This document shows, one piece after another, positions 34,719 through 43,649 of a stretch of 64,000 nucleotides of DNA. The stretch lies in contig JAWLDT010000005.1 in the NCBI GenBank assembly GCA_041686485.1, forward strand, positions 1 through 64,000, given 5' to 3'. The notes below the pieces were generated by a model that was not told where the DNA came from, searched no databases, and saw nothing but the letters and a program-made list of their open reading frames with translations. The DNA is from PUPG01 sp041686485. GTDB taxonomy: Bacteria; Bacteroidota; Bacteroidia; Bacteroidales; UBA7960. Numbering within the stretch: the stretch's first letter is position 1; each line of letters opens with the position of its first letter. A program made the position numbers and the translations under genes.

Positions 34719-34726
34719 CAAATCTA
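34719..34726 (-). promoter_or_regulatory. -7 element (TAGATTTG) of the T9SS cargo gene
   Basis: Exact TAnnTTTG on the minus strand ~50 nt before the ATG at 34665. A TTTG is present upstream but only 12 nt away, not the ideal 19-21. Confidence 0.4.
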
Positions 34727-35086
34727 CTAAAAAGAAATCAAAAACAGTATAATTGTGAGATGGAAGTGAAAAGCAGGGATATGGCGTTAACTTGCCATAG
34801 TATGCTATTTGATTGTCAGCCTGATTTACGTTCAACGGGCGCATAATTATTGCTTAACCGGGAGTAAAACTGCCCGTTTATTGCAGTAATGCGCTAACAA
34901 GGCACTTTCATTTTGGTGCGATATACGCAGGCACGATGCTATTAAAGTTTTTATTTTATTGGATTAAAGGGGCAATATAGCCCTGAACAGGCAATAAATT
35001 ATTTATTTAGGGTTTAGGGATGCGTGATCACCTGCATGATTAAAAACAGCGATAATCCGGAGGGTTGCTAAAAAAATCCATTCAGT
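34727..35086. other. Gene-free stretch before the tRNA-Glu cluster
   Basis: AT-rich DNA with no coding region and none of the tandem arrays found in other spacers. I see nothing else here that I can name. Confidence 0.5.
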
Positions 35087-35118
35087 TTTGCGGGGTTTCA
35101 AAATTTGTTATACATTTG
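35087..35118 (+). promoter_or_regulatory. Consensus promoter TTTG-N20-TACATTTG of tRNA-Glu/rpsT
   Basis: TTTG at 35087-35090 and TACATTTG at 35111-35118 are 20 nt apart, inside the 19-21 window. Transcription would begin near 35125, about 33 nt before the tRNA. Confidence 0.8.
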
Positions 35119-35157
35119 CAAACCTTTTCCGGTTTACCTATGACCGGAAAATGTCAT

Positions 35158-35229
35158 GGCCCGTTCGTCTAGTGGTTAGGACGCCAGGTTTTCATCCTGG
35201 TAACAGGGGTTCGATTCCCCTACGGGCTA
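35158..35229 (+). tRNA. tRNA-Glu (anticodon TTC), copy 1
   Basis: A 72-nt cloverleaf: acceptor GGCCCGT/ACGGGCT with a G1-U72 wobble and discriminator A; anticodon stem CCAGG/CCTGG enclosing TTTTCAT (anticodon TTC); T arm GGGG-TTCGATT-CCCC. CCA is not encoded. Identical in sequence to the copy at 35599, 369 bp downstream, with rpsT between. Confidence 0.97.
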
Positions 35230-35267
35230 CAAAACACGTATGGTTTATATCTAATTATTATTATCAC

Positions 35268-35522
35268 ATGGCACATCATAAGTCTGCAAAAAAGAGAGTA
35301 CGCTCCGATAATGCCAAAAGGCTAAGGAATCGCTATTATGCCAAATCTACCCGAACAGCTGTGAAAAAGCTCCGGCAAATGGATGACAAGACGCAAGCCC
35401 AGGAGAACTTGCCCGCCGTTTTTTCCCGCCTGGATCGTTTGGCCAAAAAGTCAGTTATTCATAAAAACAAAGCGTCCAACCTGAAGTCGAAACTGGCTAA
35501 GTATGTAAACAGCCTGCAATAA
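35268..35522 (+). CDS. rpsT: 30S ribosomal protein S20
   Basis: Primary 16S rRNA-binding protein of the small subunit. The 84-residue, very basic protein begins with the canonical MAHHKSAKKRVRS and has the family's AxKSxxKTxxKK-type helical repeats. An open frame extends upstream through the tRNA gene, but ATG 35268 gives the standard length and N-terminus. Flanked by two identical tRNA-Glu genes in the same direction; probably part of one transcript processed at the tRNAs. Confidence 0.96.
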   Translation: MAHHKSAKKRVRSDNAKRLRNRYYAKSTRTAVKKLRQMDDKTQAQENLPAVFSRLDRLAKKSVIHKNKASNLKSKLAKYVNSLQ

Positions 35523-35578
35523 CAGAGAATTTTCACAGGTCCCATTTTAAAAAAATGGTGGCCATTACAAAGAAATAT

Positions 35579-35586
35579 TATTTTTG
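35579..35586 (+). promoter_or_regulatory. Possible -7 element (TATTTTTG) of the second tRNA-Glu
   Basis: Exact TAnnTTTG, with a predicted start ~35593, six nt before the second tRNA. No TTTG at the ideal distance, so cotranscription from the upstream promoter is an alternative. Confidence 0.4.
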
Positions 35587-35598
35587 CAGCTTTCATCA

Positions 35599-35670
35599 GG
35601 CCCGTTCGTCTAGTGGTTAGGACGCCAGGTTTTCATCCTGGTAACAGGGGTTCGATTCCCCTACGGGCTA
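35599..35670 (+). tRNA. tRNA-Glu (anticodon TTC), copy 2
   Basis: Identical in all 72 positions to the copy at 35158-35229. Followed six nt later by a strong terminator, which closes the tRNA-rpsT-tRNA unit. Confidence 0.97.
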
Positions 35671-35675
35671 CTAAT

Positions 35676-35704
35676 AAGACCTTTCGCCAGAAAGGTCTTT
35701 TTTT
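35676..35704 (+). terminator. Terminator of the tRNA-Glu/rpsT unit
   Basis: AAGACCTTTC and GAAAGGTCTT form a perfect 10-bp stem with a GCCA loop followed by a run of T. Confidence 0.95.
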
Positions 35705-35832
35705 GTACCCAAATAGTTCATAATTTAGCATAAAACACAAATTAACTGTGCAACTTGTGTCTTGAACAGGGAGGTGAAAATGTTATGTTCCTGTTTTTTT
35801 AGCCTTGTTATCTCAATGAATTGGTTGTATAT

Positions 35833-36552
35833 ATGGATCCCGGTCAGACAAAAGCCTATCCGATACCATTGCCAGGAAGCATAAAGTGCTGGGCTGAGGA
35901 TGACCGTCCACGCGAAAAGTTGCTGGCCAAAGGTAGTAAGGCTTTGTCCAATGCCGAATTGCTTGCCATTATTATTGGCTCCGGAACCAATGAGTATTCT
36001 GCGGTGGAGTTGTCGCGCAACATCTTAAACAGGGTATCCAACAATCTTGATGAACTGGCCCGGTTAACCCTGGCCGATCTGATGCGGTTTAAAGGTATCG
36101 GTGAGGCAAAAGCATGCAACATGACAGCCGTCATGGAACTTGGTCGGCGACGACGTCTGGCTGAAGGTCTTCGCAGAAACACCATAAGAACAAGCAGGGA
36201 TGCCTTTGAAATCATGGAACCTGTCGTGGGCGATTTGACCTATGAAGCGTTCTGGATTATTCTACTGAACCGCACTCAAGGTGTCCAGCGAACCGTCAGT
36301 ATCAGCGAAGGAAGTGTTGCCGGTACAGTCGCTGATCCCAAGAAAATATTCAAAATGGCGCTCGAAAACAATGCTTCATCCATTATCCTTTGTCATAATC
36401 ATCCAAGTGGCCAGGTTAACCCCAGCCCGGATGATCAGCGTATTACAAGGCTCTGCAAGAACGCAGGCGCATTCCTGGAGCTCCCCGTCATCGACCATCT
36501 GATTATAGGAGGAGGTCAATTCTTTAGCTTCGCCGATGAAGGCCTGCTATGA
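35833..36552 (+). CDS. radC: RadC family JAB1/MPN-domain protein
   Basis: Protein of 239 residues with an N-terminal helix-hairpin-helix region (LADLMRFKGIGEAKACNMTAVMELGRR) and the C-terminal JAMM metalloprotease-like motif ILCHNHPSGQVNPSPDD (H-x-H-P...S-x-x-D), as in all RadC proteins. The historic DNA-repair role is doubtful and the true substrate is unknown. The longest frame starts at a TTG (35821); ATG 35833 is preferred. Next to the tRNA/rpsT unit but beyond its terminator, so a separate transcript. Confidence 0.92.
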   Translation: MDPGQTKAYPIPLPGSIKCWAEDDRPREKLLAKGSKALSNAELLAIIIGSGTNEYSAVELSRNILNRVSNNLDELARLTLADLMRFKGIGEAKACNMTAVMELGRRRRLAEGLRRNTIRTSRDAFEIMEPVVGDLTYEAFWIILLNRTQGVQRTVSISEGSVAGTVADPKKIFKMALENNASSIILCHNHPSGQVNPSPDDQRITRLCKNAGAFLELPVIDHLIIGGGQFFSFADEGLL

Positions 36553-37077
36553 TCCTCTCTTCGCTACCCCGCATCCTCGCTTAGGTTCCTTAAGTCGCTT
36601 TAATCTTTCATGTGTTTTTTGCGTGGATGAAGCCGGCAAAAAACAAAGGTAAGTTGGCTGGGCTATACAGGAGCATGCTATTTTACCGAGACACCCAAAA
36701 ACCAGAATTTTTTTAAAAAAATGGCCTGCGACTGTGGTGACAGGGTTAAGCCCTCTGACAGGTCAAGCCCTGTCATTACGGTAGCTCTTCAGGGGGGAGT
36801 GATTGAGGCCGGCCAAGCCCGGCCTGGACAGGTATCAGCTCCCAGCTCCCGTTCACCGTTCACTTCTTCCTTCCAGCTTCAACCTCTGAGACTTCTCCAC
36901 ATTTAGACCTTTCCACATTTCGACTTTCCGACCTTTCTTCCTTCGAGCTTCCAGCTTCGAGCTTCCAGCTTCGAGTTTCCAGCTTCGAGCTTCCAGCTAT
37001 TGTATCCAACATCTTTTTTCAGGTACAATAAAAAACCCATTAACTTTACACCTTGATTCTAATAAGCTTTTAGTTAG
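36553..37077. other. Gene-free stretch packed with short tandem repeats
   Basis: 525 bp without a credible gene; a 61-codon open frame at 36721-36906 is repeat text. The left part contains CCTTAAGTCGCTTTAA, akin to the 9-bp units near 54600, followed by GC-rich filler; the right part holds the 7-bp arrays. The promoter of the deacetylase operon must be near 37000-37070. Confidence 0.6.
36852..36996 (+). repeat. Heptanucleotide arrays, including (CTTCGAG-CTTCCAG)x4
   Basis: Two TTCACYG-type units at 36852-36865, an intermediate block of GACYTTYCCACATTT-like repeats (36888-36935), then eight 7-bp units alternating CTTCGAG and CTTCCAG from 36941 to 36996 (one T-for-C change), giving a 14-bp super-period. 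The intermediate block recurs inverted at about 40068-40112. Confidence 0.85.
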
Positions 37078-38424
37078 ATGATTCTTGTGTATAGTCCAAA
37101 ATTTTCCAAGAGGATAACCTATACCATGGACTTGCTCCTGGGTAGGCTCCTTGGGGCTGAATGGCAACTGACCAGCAACCTGAAGCAGTTTGGCAATTAC
37201 GAAGGACCCAGGATTAACTATAGCACCAGGCGCCGGGGTGATGATATGGTGCATATTCCTGCGCATGGGTTCCTGATGGAACGTGGCATTCAGGAGTTTG
37301 TTCCCGAACTGCGCTGGCAGGACTCCCTTCCTTTGCTTTTCCCCGCCAACGATAAGGAAGCCGACCTTCCGTTCGATGTGTTTGCTGCCGCTTTTTACCT
37401 GGTTAGTCGTTACGAAGAATACCTGCCTCACCGAAAAGATGTTTTCGGTCGTTTTGAAGCATCTGAATCTTACGCGTTTCAAAACGGCTTTTTGCATAAA
37501 CCAGTGGTCAATTATTACGTTGCTATGATCAGGGAAAAGTTGCAGGAGAAATTCCCCGAATACAGCTTAAAAACCCCTGTTTTCACTTTTATCCCGACTT
37601 ATGACATCGATGTTGCCTATGCCTATAAGGGCAGGGCAGGGGTACGCTCTTTCCTCGGCGCTGTTCGTTCGCTGGCTCAATTCGACTTCACGGCTCTGAA
37701 GCAACGTATCCGGGTCCTTTCAGGCATTGAACAAGATCCTTTTGACTCCTATGACAAGCAAATACGTTTATATAAAGAGAGTGGCATCAAAGCATTCTGT
37801 TTTTTTCTGGTGGGGGATTACGGACCTTATGACCGGAACCTGAGCGTTTATTCGTCAGCGCTCTTTTCGCTGATAAAAAAGCTTGGCGACTATGCCCACA
37901 TCGGGATACATCCGAGTTATGCATCCAATAAAGATGATGCATTGCTTGAAAAAGAGATAAGGCGGTTATCAGAAATTACCCATCAGGAAATCCTGTTCAG
38001 CCGGCAGCATTACCTGAGGCTGAATATCCCGCAAACTTTTCATAACCTTCTGAAGCATAATATCACTTATGACTTTACAATGGGTTATGCCAGCCAACCA
38101 GGCTTCAGAGCAAGCATTTGCTCGCCTTACCCCTTTTATGACCTTGTCCATGAACATGGCACCCCTCTGACCATCATTCCTTTTACCATAATGGATGGTA
38201 CCTTGCGCGACTACCTGCAGTTAACGCCGGAAGAATCGGAGTTAGTCATTAAGCAGCTTATCGAAGAAGTGGCCGCTGTTGGCGGAACATTTGTCAGTCT
38301 GTGGCATAATGACGCACTCTGTGACTTCGGTCCATGGGAAGGCTGGCAGCATGTATATGATGCTATGTACAAACTCGCTTCAGAAAAACACGAAAAAAAT
38401 TATGATCCAATACATCAAACATGA
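37078..38424 (+). CDS. Polysaccharide deacetylase-like protein (DUF7033-type N-terminus)
   Basis: A 448-residue protein of a Bacteroidota family in which an unnamed N-terminal domain (residues ~1-170) precedes a NodB-like deacetylase barrel. The barrel shows the metal/catalytic Asp pair in PTYDIDVAYAY (~177-187) and a His motif in HIGIHPSYAS (~280); IPFTIMDGTL and SLWHNDALCDF near the C-terminus supply the last active-site strands. No signal peptide, so likely cytoplasmic and acting on a nucleotide- or lipid-linked sugar. It overlaps the following gene by 23 nt, and the two probably work together on a surface glycan or cell-wall precursor. Substrate unknown. Confidence 0.78.
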   Translation: MILVYSPKFSKRITYTMDLLLGRLLGAEWQLTSNLKQFGNYEGPRINYSTRRRGDDMVHIPAHGFLMERGIQEFVPELRWQDSLPLLFPANDKEADLPFDVFAAAFYLVSRYEEYLPHRKDVFGRFEASESYAFQNGFLHKPVVNYYVAMIREKLQEKFPEYSLKTPVFTFIPTYDIDVAYAYKGRAGVRSFLGAVRSLAQFDFTALKQRIRVLSGIEQDPFDSYDKQIRLYKESGIKAFCFFLVGDYGPYDRNLSVYSSALFSLIKKLGDYAHIGIHPSYASNKDDALLEKEIRRLSEITHQEILFSRQHYLRLNIPQTFHNLLKHNITYDFTMGYASQPGFRASICSPYPFYDLVHEHGTPLTIIPFTIMDGTLRDYLQLTPEESELVIKQLIEEVAAVGGTFVSLWHNDALCDFGPWEGWQHVYDAMYKLASEKHEKNYDPIHQT

Positions 38425-39349
38425 TTCGATAGACATTGAAAAATGGGATGCCTGTATCGATAAGGCTATGAACGGGCTTTTTTATGCCTATGGCTGGTAT
38501 CTGGATATGACTGCTGAGACCTGGGATGCCCTTGTGGAAGATGATTATAAAGCGGTGATGCCGCTGCCCTATCGACGGAAAGCTGGTATCAGCTACCTCT
38601 TTCAACCTTTTTTTATTCAGCAGCTCGGGGTGTTTAGCACAACTAGTCTGACACCTGAAGTTACCAGCCGATTTCTGAATGCCATACCGGATCATTTTCG
38701 CTTTGGTGAGATGAACCTGAACACCTATAACCAATTGTCTGCAGAAAATCCGGTTGTTTCCGGGAAAGGGGTAACGCATGAGCTGGATCTGATTGCCCCT
38801 TATGAACAATTGCGGCGTTCTTATTCAGAAAACACCCGAAGAAATATCAAAAAAGCAACCAGGAAGGGCGTATTCATTACTTCATATGGCCGTCCGGAGG
38901 AGATGATCAGTGCCTTCCGCCGCAACAGGGGGCGCCGGGGTGTGCCATTCTCGGAGAAAGACTATCATGTGTTAAAACATTTGATTTATGCCGGTATTCA
39001 TAGAGGTTTGGTTTCTATAAAGTTTGCTTATTCTGAAACAAATAATTTTTGTGCAGGCATCGTTTTTTATAAAAGCCATCAAAAGGCGGTATGGTTGTTT
39101 TCAGGCGCTACTCCTGAAGCACGTGAAAATGGCGCTATGAGTATGCTGGTGGATGAATTTATCAGGGATAATGCCGGTCAGCCAATCGTCCTTGATTTTG
39201 AAGGATCAAAAGACCCAAATCTGGCACGTTTTTATCGCGGGTTTGGTTCTGAAGAATGTGTATTTTTACAGATAAAAATAAACCGCTTACCTTTGTTATT
39301 AAAACCACTGGTCAATGGTTATCTGGCCATACGAAAACATGTACAATAA
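38402..39349 (+). CDS. FemAB/GNAT-fold acyltransferase-like protein
   Basis: 315 residues from ATG 38402, which lies inside the 3' end of the deacetylase gene. Two GNAT-like halves are suggested, the second being most recognisable: YSENTRRNIKKATRKGVFI, then FAYSETNNFCAGIVFYKSHQKAVWLFSGATPEARENGAMSMLVDEFI (in two pieces) and LDFEGSKDPNLARFYRGFG. These match the FemAB-related 'BioF2-like' acetyltransferase pattern used to attach amino acids or acyl groups to cell-envelope precursors. A longer frame from 38279 is rejected because it would overlap the deacetylase by ~145 nt. Confidence 0.72.
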   Translation: MIQYIKHDSIDIEKWDACIDKAMNGLFYAYGWYLDMTAETWDALVEDDYKAVMPLPYRRKAGISYLFQPFFIQQLGVFSTTSLTPEVTSRFLNAIPDHFRFGEMNLNTYNQLSAENPVVSGKGVTHELDLIAPYEQLRRSYSENTRRNIKKATRKGVFITSYGRPEEMISAFRRNRGRRGVPFSEKDYHVLKHLIYAGIHRGLVSIKFAYSETNNFCAGIVFYKSHQKAVWLFSGATPEARENGAMSMLVDEFIRDNAGQPIVLDFEGSKDPNLARFYRGFGSEECVFLQIKINRLPLLLKPLVNGYLAIRKHVQ

Positions 39350-39362
39350 AAAACCAGCATCA

Positions 39363-40013
39363 ATGATTCATATCCTGGAAAACGCTTCTTCTTTGCTAAA
39401 TCAGTATATTGCGGAATTGCGCGATTCGGAAATTCAACGCGACCCATTGCGGTTTCGCCATAATATGGAGCGGATAGGTGCCATTTTTGCCTATGAGATC
39501 AGTAAGCAGCTAACCTGGAAGAAGAAGGAAGTAATTACCACGCTGGGTGTGGCGTCCTGTGAAGTACTGGAAGAACAGCCTGTGATTGCAACCATATTGC
39601 GTGCAGGTCTCCCCATGCATCAGGGTTTACTTCATGCGTTCGACAGGGCTGAAAATGCATTTATCTCTGCTTACAGAAAACACAGAAAAGATGGACGTTT
39701 TGACATACAAGTAGAGTATGTGTCAGGCCCGCCTTTGACAGACAGGGTGCTTATCATTGGTGACCCGATGCTGGCTACCGGAGCCTCCATGGTGCTGGGC
39801 CTTAAAGAGCTTATCCGTAAAGGTCGTCCGGCGCATACCCACATCGTATCTATTCTCGCAAGCAACCAGGGCCTTGAATATCTTAAGCGAAACATGCCCG
39901 TTGAAGATTATACCCTCTGGCTCGGAGCAGTCGACGATGAGCTAACAGCTAAAGCTTATATTGTTCCGGGCCTGGGTGACGCCGGTGATCTGGCCTTTGG
40001 CAGCAAACTCTGA
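39363..40013 (+). CDS. upp: Uracil phosphoribosyltransferase
   Basis: Salvages uracil to UMP using PRPP. The 216-residue protein carries the PRPP-binding loop VLIIGDPMLATGASMV, the ATILRAGLPMHQGLL segment, and the C-terminal uracil-specific region VPGLGDAGDLAFG. Length and motifs are those of bacterial Upp. In-frame ATGs at 39315 and 39339 lie within the previous gene; 39363, 13 nt past its stop, is preferred. Its linkage to glycan-type genes is probably operon packing rather than shared function. Confidence 0.95.
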   Translation: MIHILENASSLLNQYIAELRDSEIQRDPLRFRHNMERIGAIFAYEISKQLTWKKKEVITTLGVASCEVLEEQPVIATILRAGLPMHQGLLHAFDRAENAFISAYRKHRKDGRFDIQVEYVSGPPLTDRVLIIGDPMLATGASMVLGLKELIRKGRPAHTHIVSILASNQGLEYLKRNMPVEDYTLWLGAVDDELTAKAYIVPGLGDAGDLAFGSKL

Positions 40014-40341
40014 TAGCAAATAGGTTGATGGTAGTACCGTGACTATGATATCTGGGGGGGCAGGAATTAGAAATGTCAAAATGTCGAAATGTCGAAAGGT
40101 GGAGAAGTCTCAGGGGGTGTAGGTTCACTGTTCACTGTTCACTGCTCACCGAACAAATGACAGCGAAGTAACAACAGTGTCTTAAAAATTTGTTAGATGA
40201 AGGGGGTTGGAAGGAAGAAGCGAACAAAGAAATGTGTAAACAAAAATCCGGGCGGGTCAGTGTGATCAGCTACACTTGTGGTTGCGGTGACACTACTTGA
40301 GTTATGCAGCAGCAATAAGAAGACAAAGCAAAATCATAGCA
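40014..40341. other. Gene-free stretch between upp and the MacB-type permease
   Basis: Contains the repeat block at 40068-40151 followed by GC-poor DNA. No terminator or consensus promoter could be picked out. Confidence 0.5.
40068..40151. repeat. TTCACYG array with inverted GTCGAAATGTCGAAA block
   Basis: Three TTCACTG units and a diverged fourth (CTCACCG) at 40124-40151, preceded by AATGTCGAAA-type repeats and GGAGAAGTCTCAG that are the reverse complement of the block at 36886-36935 (CTGAGACTTCTCC...). The two sub-blocks therefore have been rearranged relative to each other between loci. Confidence 0.8.
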
Positions 40342-41586
40342 ATGAAGTATATTACGACCGTGCTTCTGGAAAATGTGAGGGTAGCACTTGACTCTGTGCG
40401 GACACATTCGTTGCGGGCTGTGCTTACCGTGTTGATTATAGCCGTCGGGATTATGGCCCTGGTAGGGATACTGACGGCCATCGACTCCATTCAGGTGTCG
40501 ATTACGGATAACTTTGCCCGGTTGGGTGCCAACAGCTTTTCGGTGCGAAACCGGCAAATGGTTGTGCAGTCAGGAGGGGGATCGTCTCAGGTATTTGAAA
40601 GGATTTCTTTTGATGATGCCATGGCTTTCAAGGAAAACTTTGACTTCCCGGCCGATGTTTCCATTTACGTTCAAGGCACAAGTGCTGCCACTGTAAGATA
40701 TCAAAACAGGGAAACCAATCCCAATATTCGTGTTCTTGGCAGCGACCAAAACTACCTGGTCACGGCAGGGTCCAGCCTGGCATACGGGAGGAACTTCTCC
40801 CGTTCAGAACTACAGTATGGCGCCGATGTCATCCTGCTAGGTCATGACGTGGCCACCACACTTTTCCCCGGCGATGAAACCCCGACCGATAAAACAGTGA
40901 CCGTTGCCAATAAGCGTTACAGGGTGATTGGTGTAATCGCACAACAGGGTGCCGGCATGGGATTCTCAGACGATATGGCCTGTGTCGTTCCTTATATGAG
41001 AGTTCGGCGGGATTTTTCAAGGCCGAATATGAATTATACCATCAATGTAAGCACCCATGATATTGAATTAATTGATGAGTCAATTGCTGAAGCTACTGGT
41101 TTGTTCAGGATTATCCGGGGTCAGCGGCTCGGTGAACCCGACAGCTTTAATGTCGCTAAAAGCGATAATATTGCCCGGGCACTCATCGACAACATCCGTT
41201 TTGTGACACTGGCTGCTACGGTAATTGGCCTGATTACCCTGCTTGGTGCCGCTATCGGCCTGATGAACATCATGCTCGTGTCCGTAACAGAACGCACACA
41301 GGAGATCGGTATACGAAAAGCATTGGGAGCCACCAAAGCCGTAATCAAACAACAATTTCTGTCAGAGGCCATCGTTATCTGTCAAATCGGCGGTATTGCA
41401 GGCATCCTGCTGGGCATCCTTGCCGGAAACGGTATCTCGCTGCTGGTTGGAAGCCGTTTTATCATCCCATGGTTATGGATTCTCACCGGTATTGTTCTAT
41501 GCCTTGGCGTCGGTGTCATTGCAGGATACTATCCCGCTGCAAAAGCCTCCCGGCTCGACCCGATCGAATCACTCAGGTACGAATGA
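40342..41586 (+). CDS. MacB/FtsX-type ABC transporter permease
   Basis: Inner-membrane protein of 414 residues with the MacB topology: one TM helix near the N-terminus (RAVLTVLIIAVGIMALVGIL), a ~230-residue periplasmic domain, and three C-terminal TM helices containing the FtsX motif MNIMLVSVTERTQEIGIRKALGATKAVIKQQFLSEA. Such permeases, with an ATPase of the LolD/MacB type, act as mechanotransmitters for export or lipoprotein release. No ATPase is adjacent. Start: the longest frame begins at a TTG (40297); ATG 40342 fits homologues better. Confidence 0.88.
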   Translation: MKYITTVLLENVRVALDSVRTHSLRAVLTVLIIAVGIMALVGILTAIDSIQVSITDNFARLGANSFSVRNRQMVVQSGGGSSQVFERISFDDAMAFKENFDFPADVSIYVQGTSAATVRYQNRETNPNIRVLGSDQNYLVTAGSSLAYGRNFSRSELQYGADVILLGHDVATTLFPGDETPTDKTVTVANKRYRVIGVIAQQGAGMGFSDDMACVVPYMRVRRDFSRPNMNYTINVSTHDIELIDESIAEATGLFRIIRGQRLGEPDSFNVAKSDNIARALIDNIRFVTLAATVIGLITLLGAAIGLMNIMLVSVTERTQEIGIRKALGATKAVIKQQFLSEAIVICQIGGIAGILLGILAGNGISLLVGSRFIIPWLWILTGIVLCLGVGVIAGYYPAAKASRLDPIESLRYE

Positions 41587-41638
41587 GTCCGGGCAGGCTC
41601 TAATACAGTGATAATGTTGAATAATGATTATATCCGAT

Positions 41639-43087
41639 ATGGAAAAATTAACAAAAATCGTGGCGACGATTTCTGATCGCCATTGTGAGCCAGACTTTAT
41701 CCGGTCGCTCCATGAAGCCGGAATGGACGTGGTGCGTATTAATACCGCCCATCAAAACCCGGAACAAAGCATGCAGATCATCCAACATGTAAGAAGTGTA
41801 TCCGGTAAGATCCCTTTTATGATCGACACCAAAGGTCCGGAAGTCCGCACAAACCCTTCTGAGAAGGACATCCCTGTTAAGCAGGGCCAGCATATTAAGA
41901 TGGCAGGTGACCCCGGAAAAACGTCCTCCGAATCTTTTGTCTATGTTAATTATGAAGGGTTCGAACAGCAACTTGAACCCGGTAAGATGGTCATGATCGA
42001 TGACGGCGACATTGCCTTGACAGTTGTTGAAAAGCATAAAGATCACGTAGTTTGCCGGGTGGAAAACGGCGGATTGATTAAAGGCCGTAAAAGCATAAAC
42101 CTGCCCGGAACATCCGTTGACCTGCCCTCCCTTAGTGATAAAGACAGAGATTATATTGACTTTGCCATCAAAAACGATATGGACTTCATTGCCCACTCGT
42201 TTGTGCGGAGCAAAGAGGATGTAATCGCCATACAAGAGATCCTGGATCAGCATGACAGTCAGATAAAAATCATCGCCAAGATTGAGAATCAACAGGGCGT
42301 GGATAATATTGATGAGATCCTTGATCACGTTTATGGCATCATGATCGCACGGGGTGATCTCGCCATAGAAGTGCCGGCCGAAAAGATTCCCGGCCTGCAA
42401 AGCAGTATGGTGAAAGAGTGTATGCGCCGCAAAAAAGCTGTGATCATTGCGACACAGATGTTGCATACCATGATTGAGAATCCGCGACCGACCAGGGCTG
42501 AGGTAAGTGATATTGCCACTGCCGTTTTTTCAGGTACCGACGCCGTGATGCTCAGTGGTGAAACAGCTTTTGGTAAGTATCCGCTGGAATCTGTTCAGAT
42601 TATGACAAAAACCGTCAGGGAGGCTGAAAACAACAAAGCCTTTTTTATTGAAAGCAATGTAATGCCTCATGACAATCCCATATCTGTTTTTCTGTCAAAA
42701 ACGGCCGTGAGATCCATCCAGGCGCTTGACACCAAAGCCATTATTACGGATACCGACACCGGAAAGACCGCCCGTTATCTGGCCGCCTTTCGTGGGCGTA
42801 CACCCATATACGCCCAGTGTTACGACGAACGTGTTATGCGGGAGCTGGGCCTGAATTATGGTATTGTGGCAGATTATATGGATGTCGAGATTTCCAAAAA
42901 AGATTTTATCAAATCCACCCTGTCAAGGTTAATAAACCGTAAAGAGATTAAGCCGGAAGACAGGATCGTGGTGCTTGCCGGTAATTTCGGCAAGAAAGCA
43001 GGACCTTCTTTTGTGGAGATTAGCACAGCTGAGAGCATGCTTTCGGATCAGAAGCAGGGAGAAATAGTTAATCCCACGCTAAAGTAG
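41639..43087 (+). CDS. pyk: Pyruvate kinase
   Basis: Converts phosphoenolpyruvate and ADP to pyruvate and ATP. The 482-residue protein starts MEKLTKIVATISDRH, has the ADP/PEP-site RINTAHQN, IDTKGPEVRT, the catalytic Lys region IIAKIENQQGV, the metal Glu/Asp motif IMIARGDLAIEVP and the MLSGETAFGKYP helix; a C-terminal regulatory domain is present. ATG 41639 is preferred to 41624. The 3' end overlaps that of convergent gldD by 20 nt. The normal glycolytic enzyme in an organism also carrying ferredoxin-linked 2-oxoacid oxidoreductase. Confidence 0.94.
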   Translation: MEKLTKIVATISDRHCEPDFIRSLHEAGMDVVRINTAHQNPEQSMQIIQHVRSVSGKIPFMIDTKGPEVRTNPSEKDIPVKQGQHIKMAGDPGKTSSESFVYVNYEGFEQQLEPGKMVMIDDGDIALTVVEKHKDHVVCRVENGGLIKGRKSINLPGTSVDLPSLSDKDRDYIDFAIKNDMDFIAHSFVRSKEDVIAIQEILDQHDSQIKIIAKIENQQGVDNIDEILDHVYGIMIARGDLAIEVPAEKIPGLQSSMVKECMRRKKAVIIATQMLHTMIENPRPTRAEVSDIATAVFSGTDAVMLSGETAFGKYPLESVQIMTKTVREAENNKAFFIESNVMPHDNPISVFLSKTAVRSIQALDTKAIITDTDTGKTARYLAAFRGRTPIYAQCYDERVMRELGLNYGIVADYMDVEISKKDFIKSTLSRLINRKEIKPEDRIVVLAGNFGKKAGPSFVEISTAESMLSDQKQGEIVNPTLK

Positions 43088-43646
43088 AGAGCAAATGACG
43101 TATATCTTCCTCTATGAAACTGATAACCGGTGCCAGGGAATCATTGTCAGGAGGGACCCGAAAATATAAGGCACCCCGTAAAAAGTGATCCGTGCTGTCA
43201 GTGGCATAAAATTGTAATGCTGAAGCCGCTTCACGCCCTTTGATGTGGAACAACATGCCATAGACGTTGTCTTTCTCATAGATAACGGTTTCTTCATCAA
43301 TTCCTGAAGCCTTCGGGATGTGACCCTGAACAAATGTGCGTGCATCTTCGAAATAGCCTGCCAAATCTTCCCTGTCATCAATGGGCTTATAGCTCATATG
43401 AATACGCCCCCTGAATTCGGGGAAAACGATATCGCCCCAGTAAGGTTCTGCGACATCCCTTGTGTCAGGCTCAAATTGTGCATATACCGGGTATTCAAAC
43501 TGATAAGGATAGATGGTATCAAATGTCTGATACGCTTTTTCCGGGAGCGCAATACGGAAAAATCCTCTTGGCCTGGGCGCATCCCCCTCCTCACGGCAAC
43601 CCGTTAACGCTAGTAGTATGATAATAAAAAATACAATCCTGTTCAT
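43068..43646 (-). CDS. gldD: Gliding motility lipoprotein GldD
   Basis: Lipoprotein required, in gliding Flavobacteria, for motility and linked to type IX secretion. 192 residues with a signal peptide and lipobox ending at Cys17 (LLALTGC), followed by the signature RPRGFFRIALPEKAY and PYWGDIVFPEFRGRIHMSYKPI seen in GldD. Immediately downstream (3 nt) of gldE, the gene order known from Bacteroidota genomes. Presence supports a functional T9SS for export of the large protein at 31.2-34.7 kb; it does not by itself prove gliding. Confidence 0.9.
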   Translation of the reverse strand: MNRIVFFIIILLALTGCREEGDAPRPRGFFRIALPEKAYQTFDTIYPYQFEYPVYAQFEPDTRDVAEPYWGDIVFPEFRGRIHMSYKPIDDREDLAGYFEDARTFVQGHIPKASGIDEETVIYEKDNVYGMLFHIKGREAASALQFYATDSTDHFLRGALYFRVPPDNDSLAPVISFIEEDIRHLLSTLAWD

Positions 43647-43649
43647 GAA

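Noticed and set aside
35158..35670. Two identical tRNA-Glu as attachment sites of an integrated element
   Set aside because: The interval contains only rpsT, a housekeeping gene, and both tRNAs are complete; there is no integrase.
36721..36906. A 61-codon plus-strand open frame in the repeat-rich spacer
   Set aside because: Composition is that of the adjacent tandem repeats and no start context or motif supports a gene.
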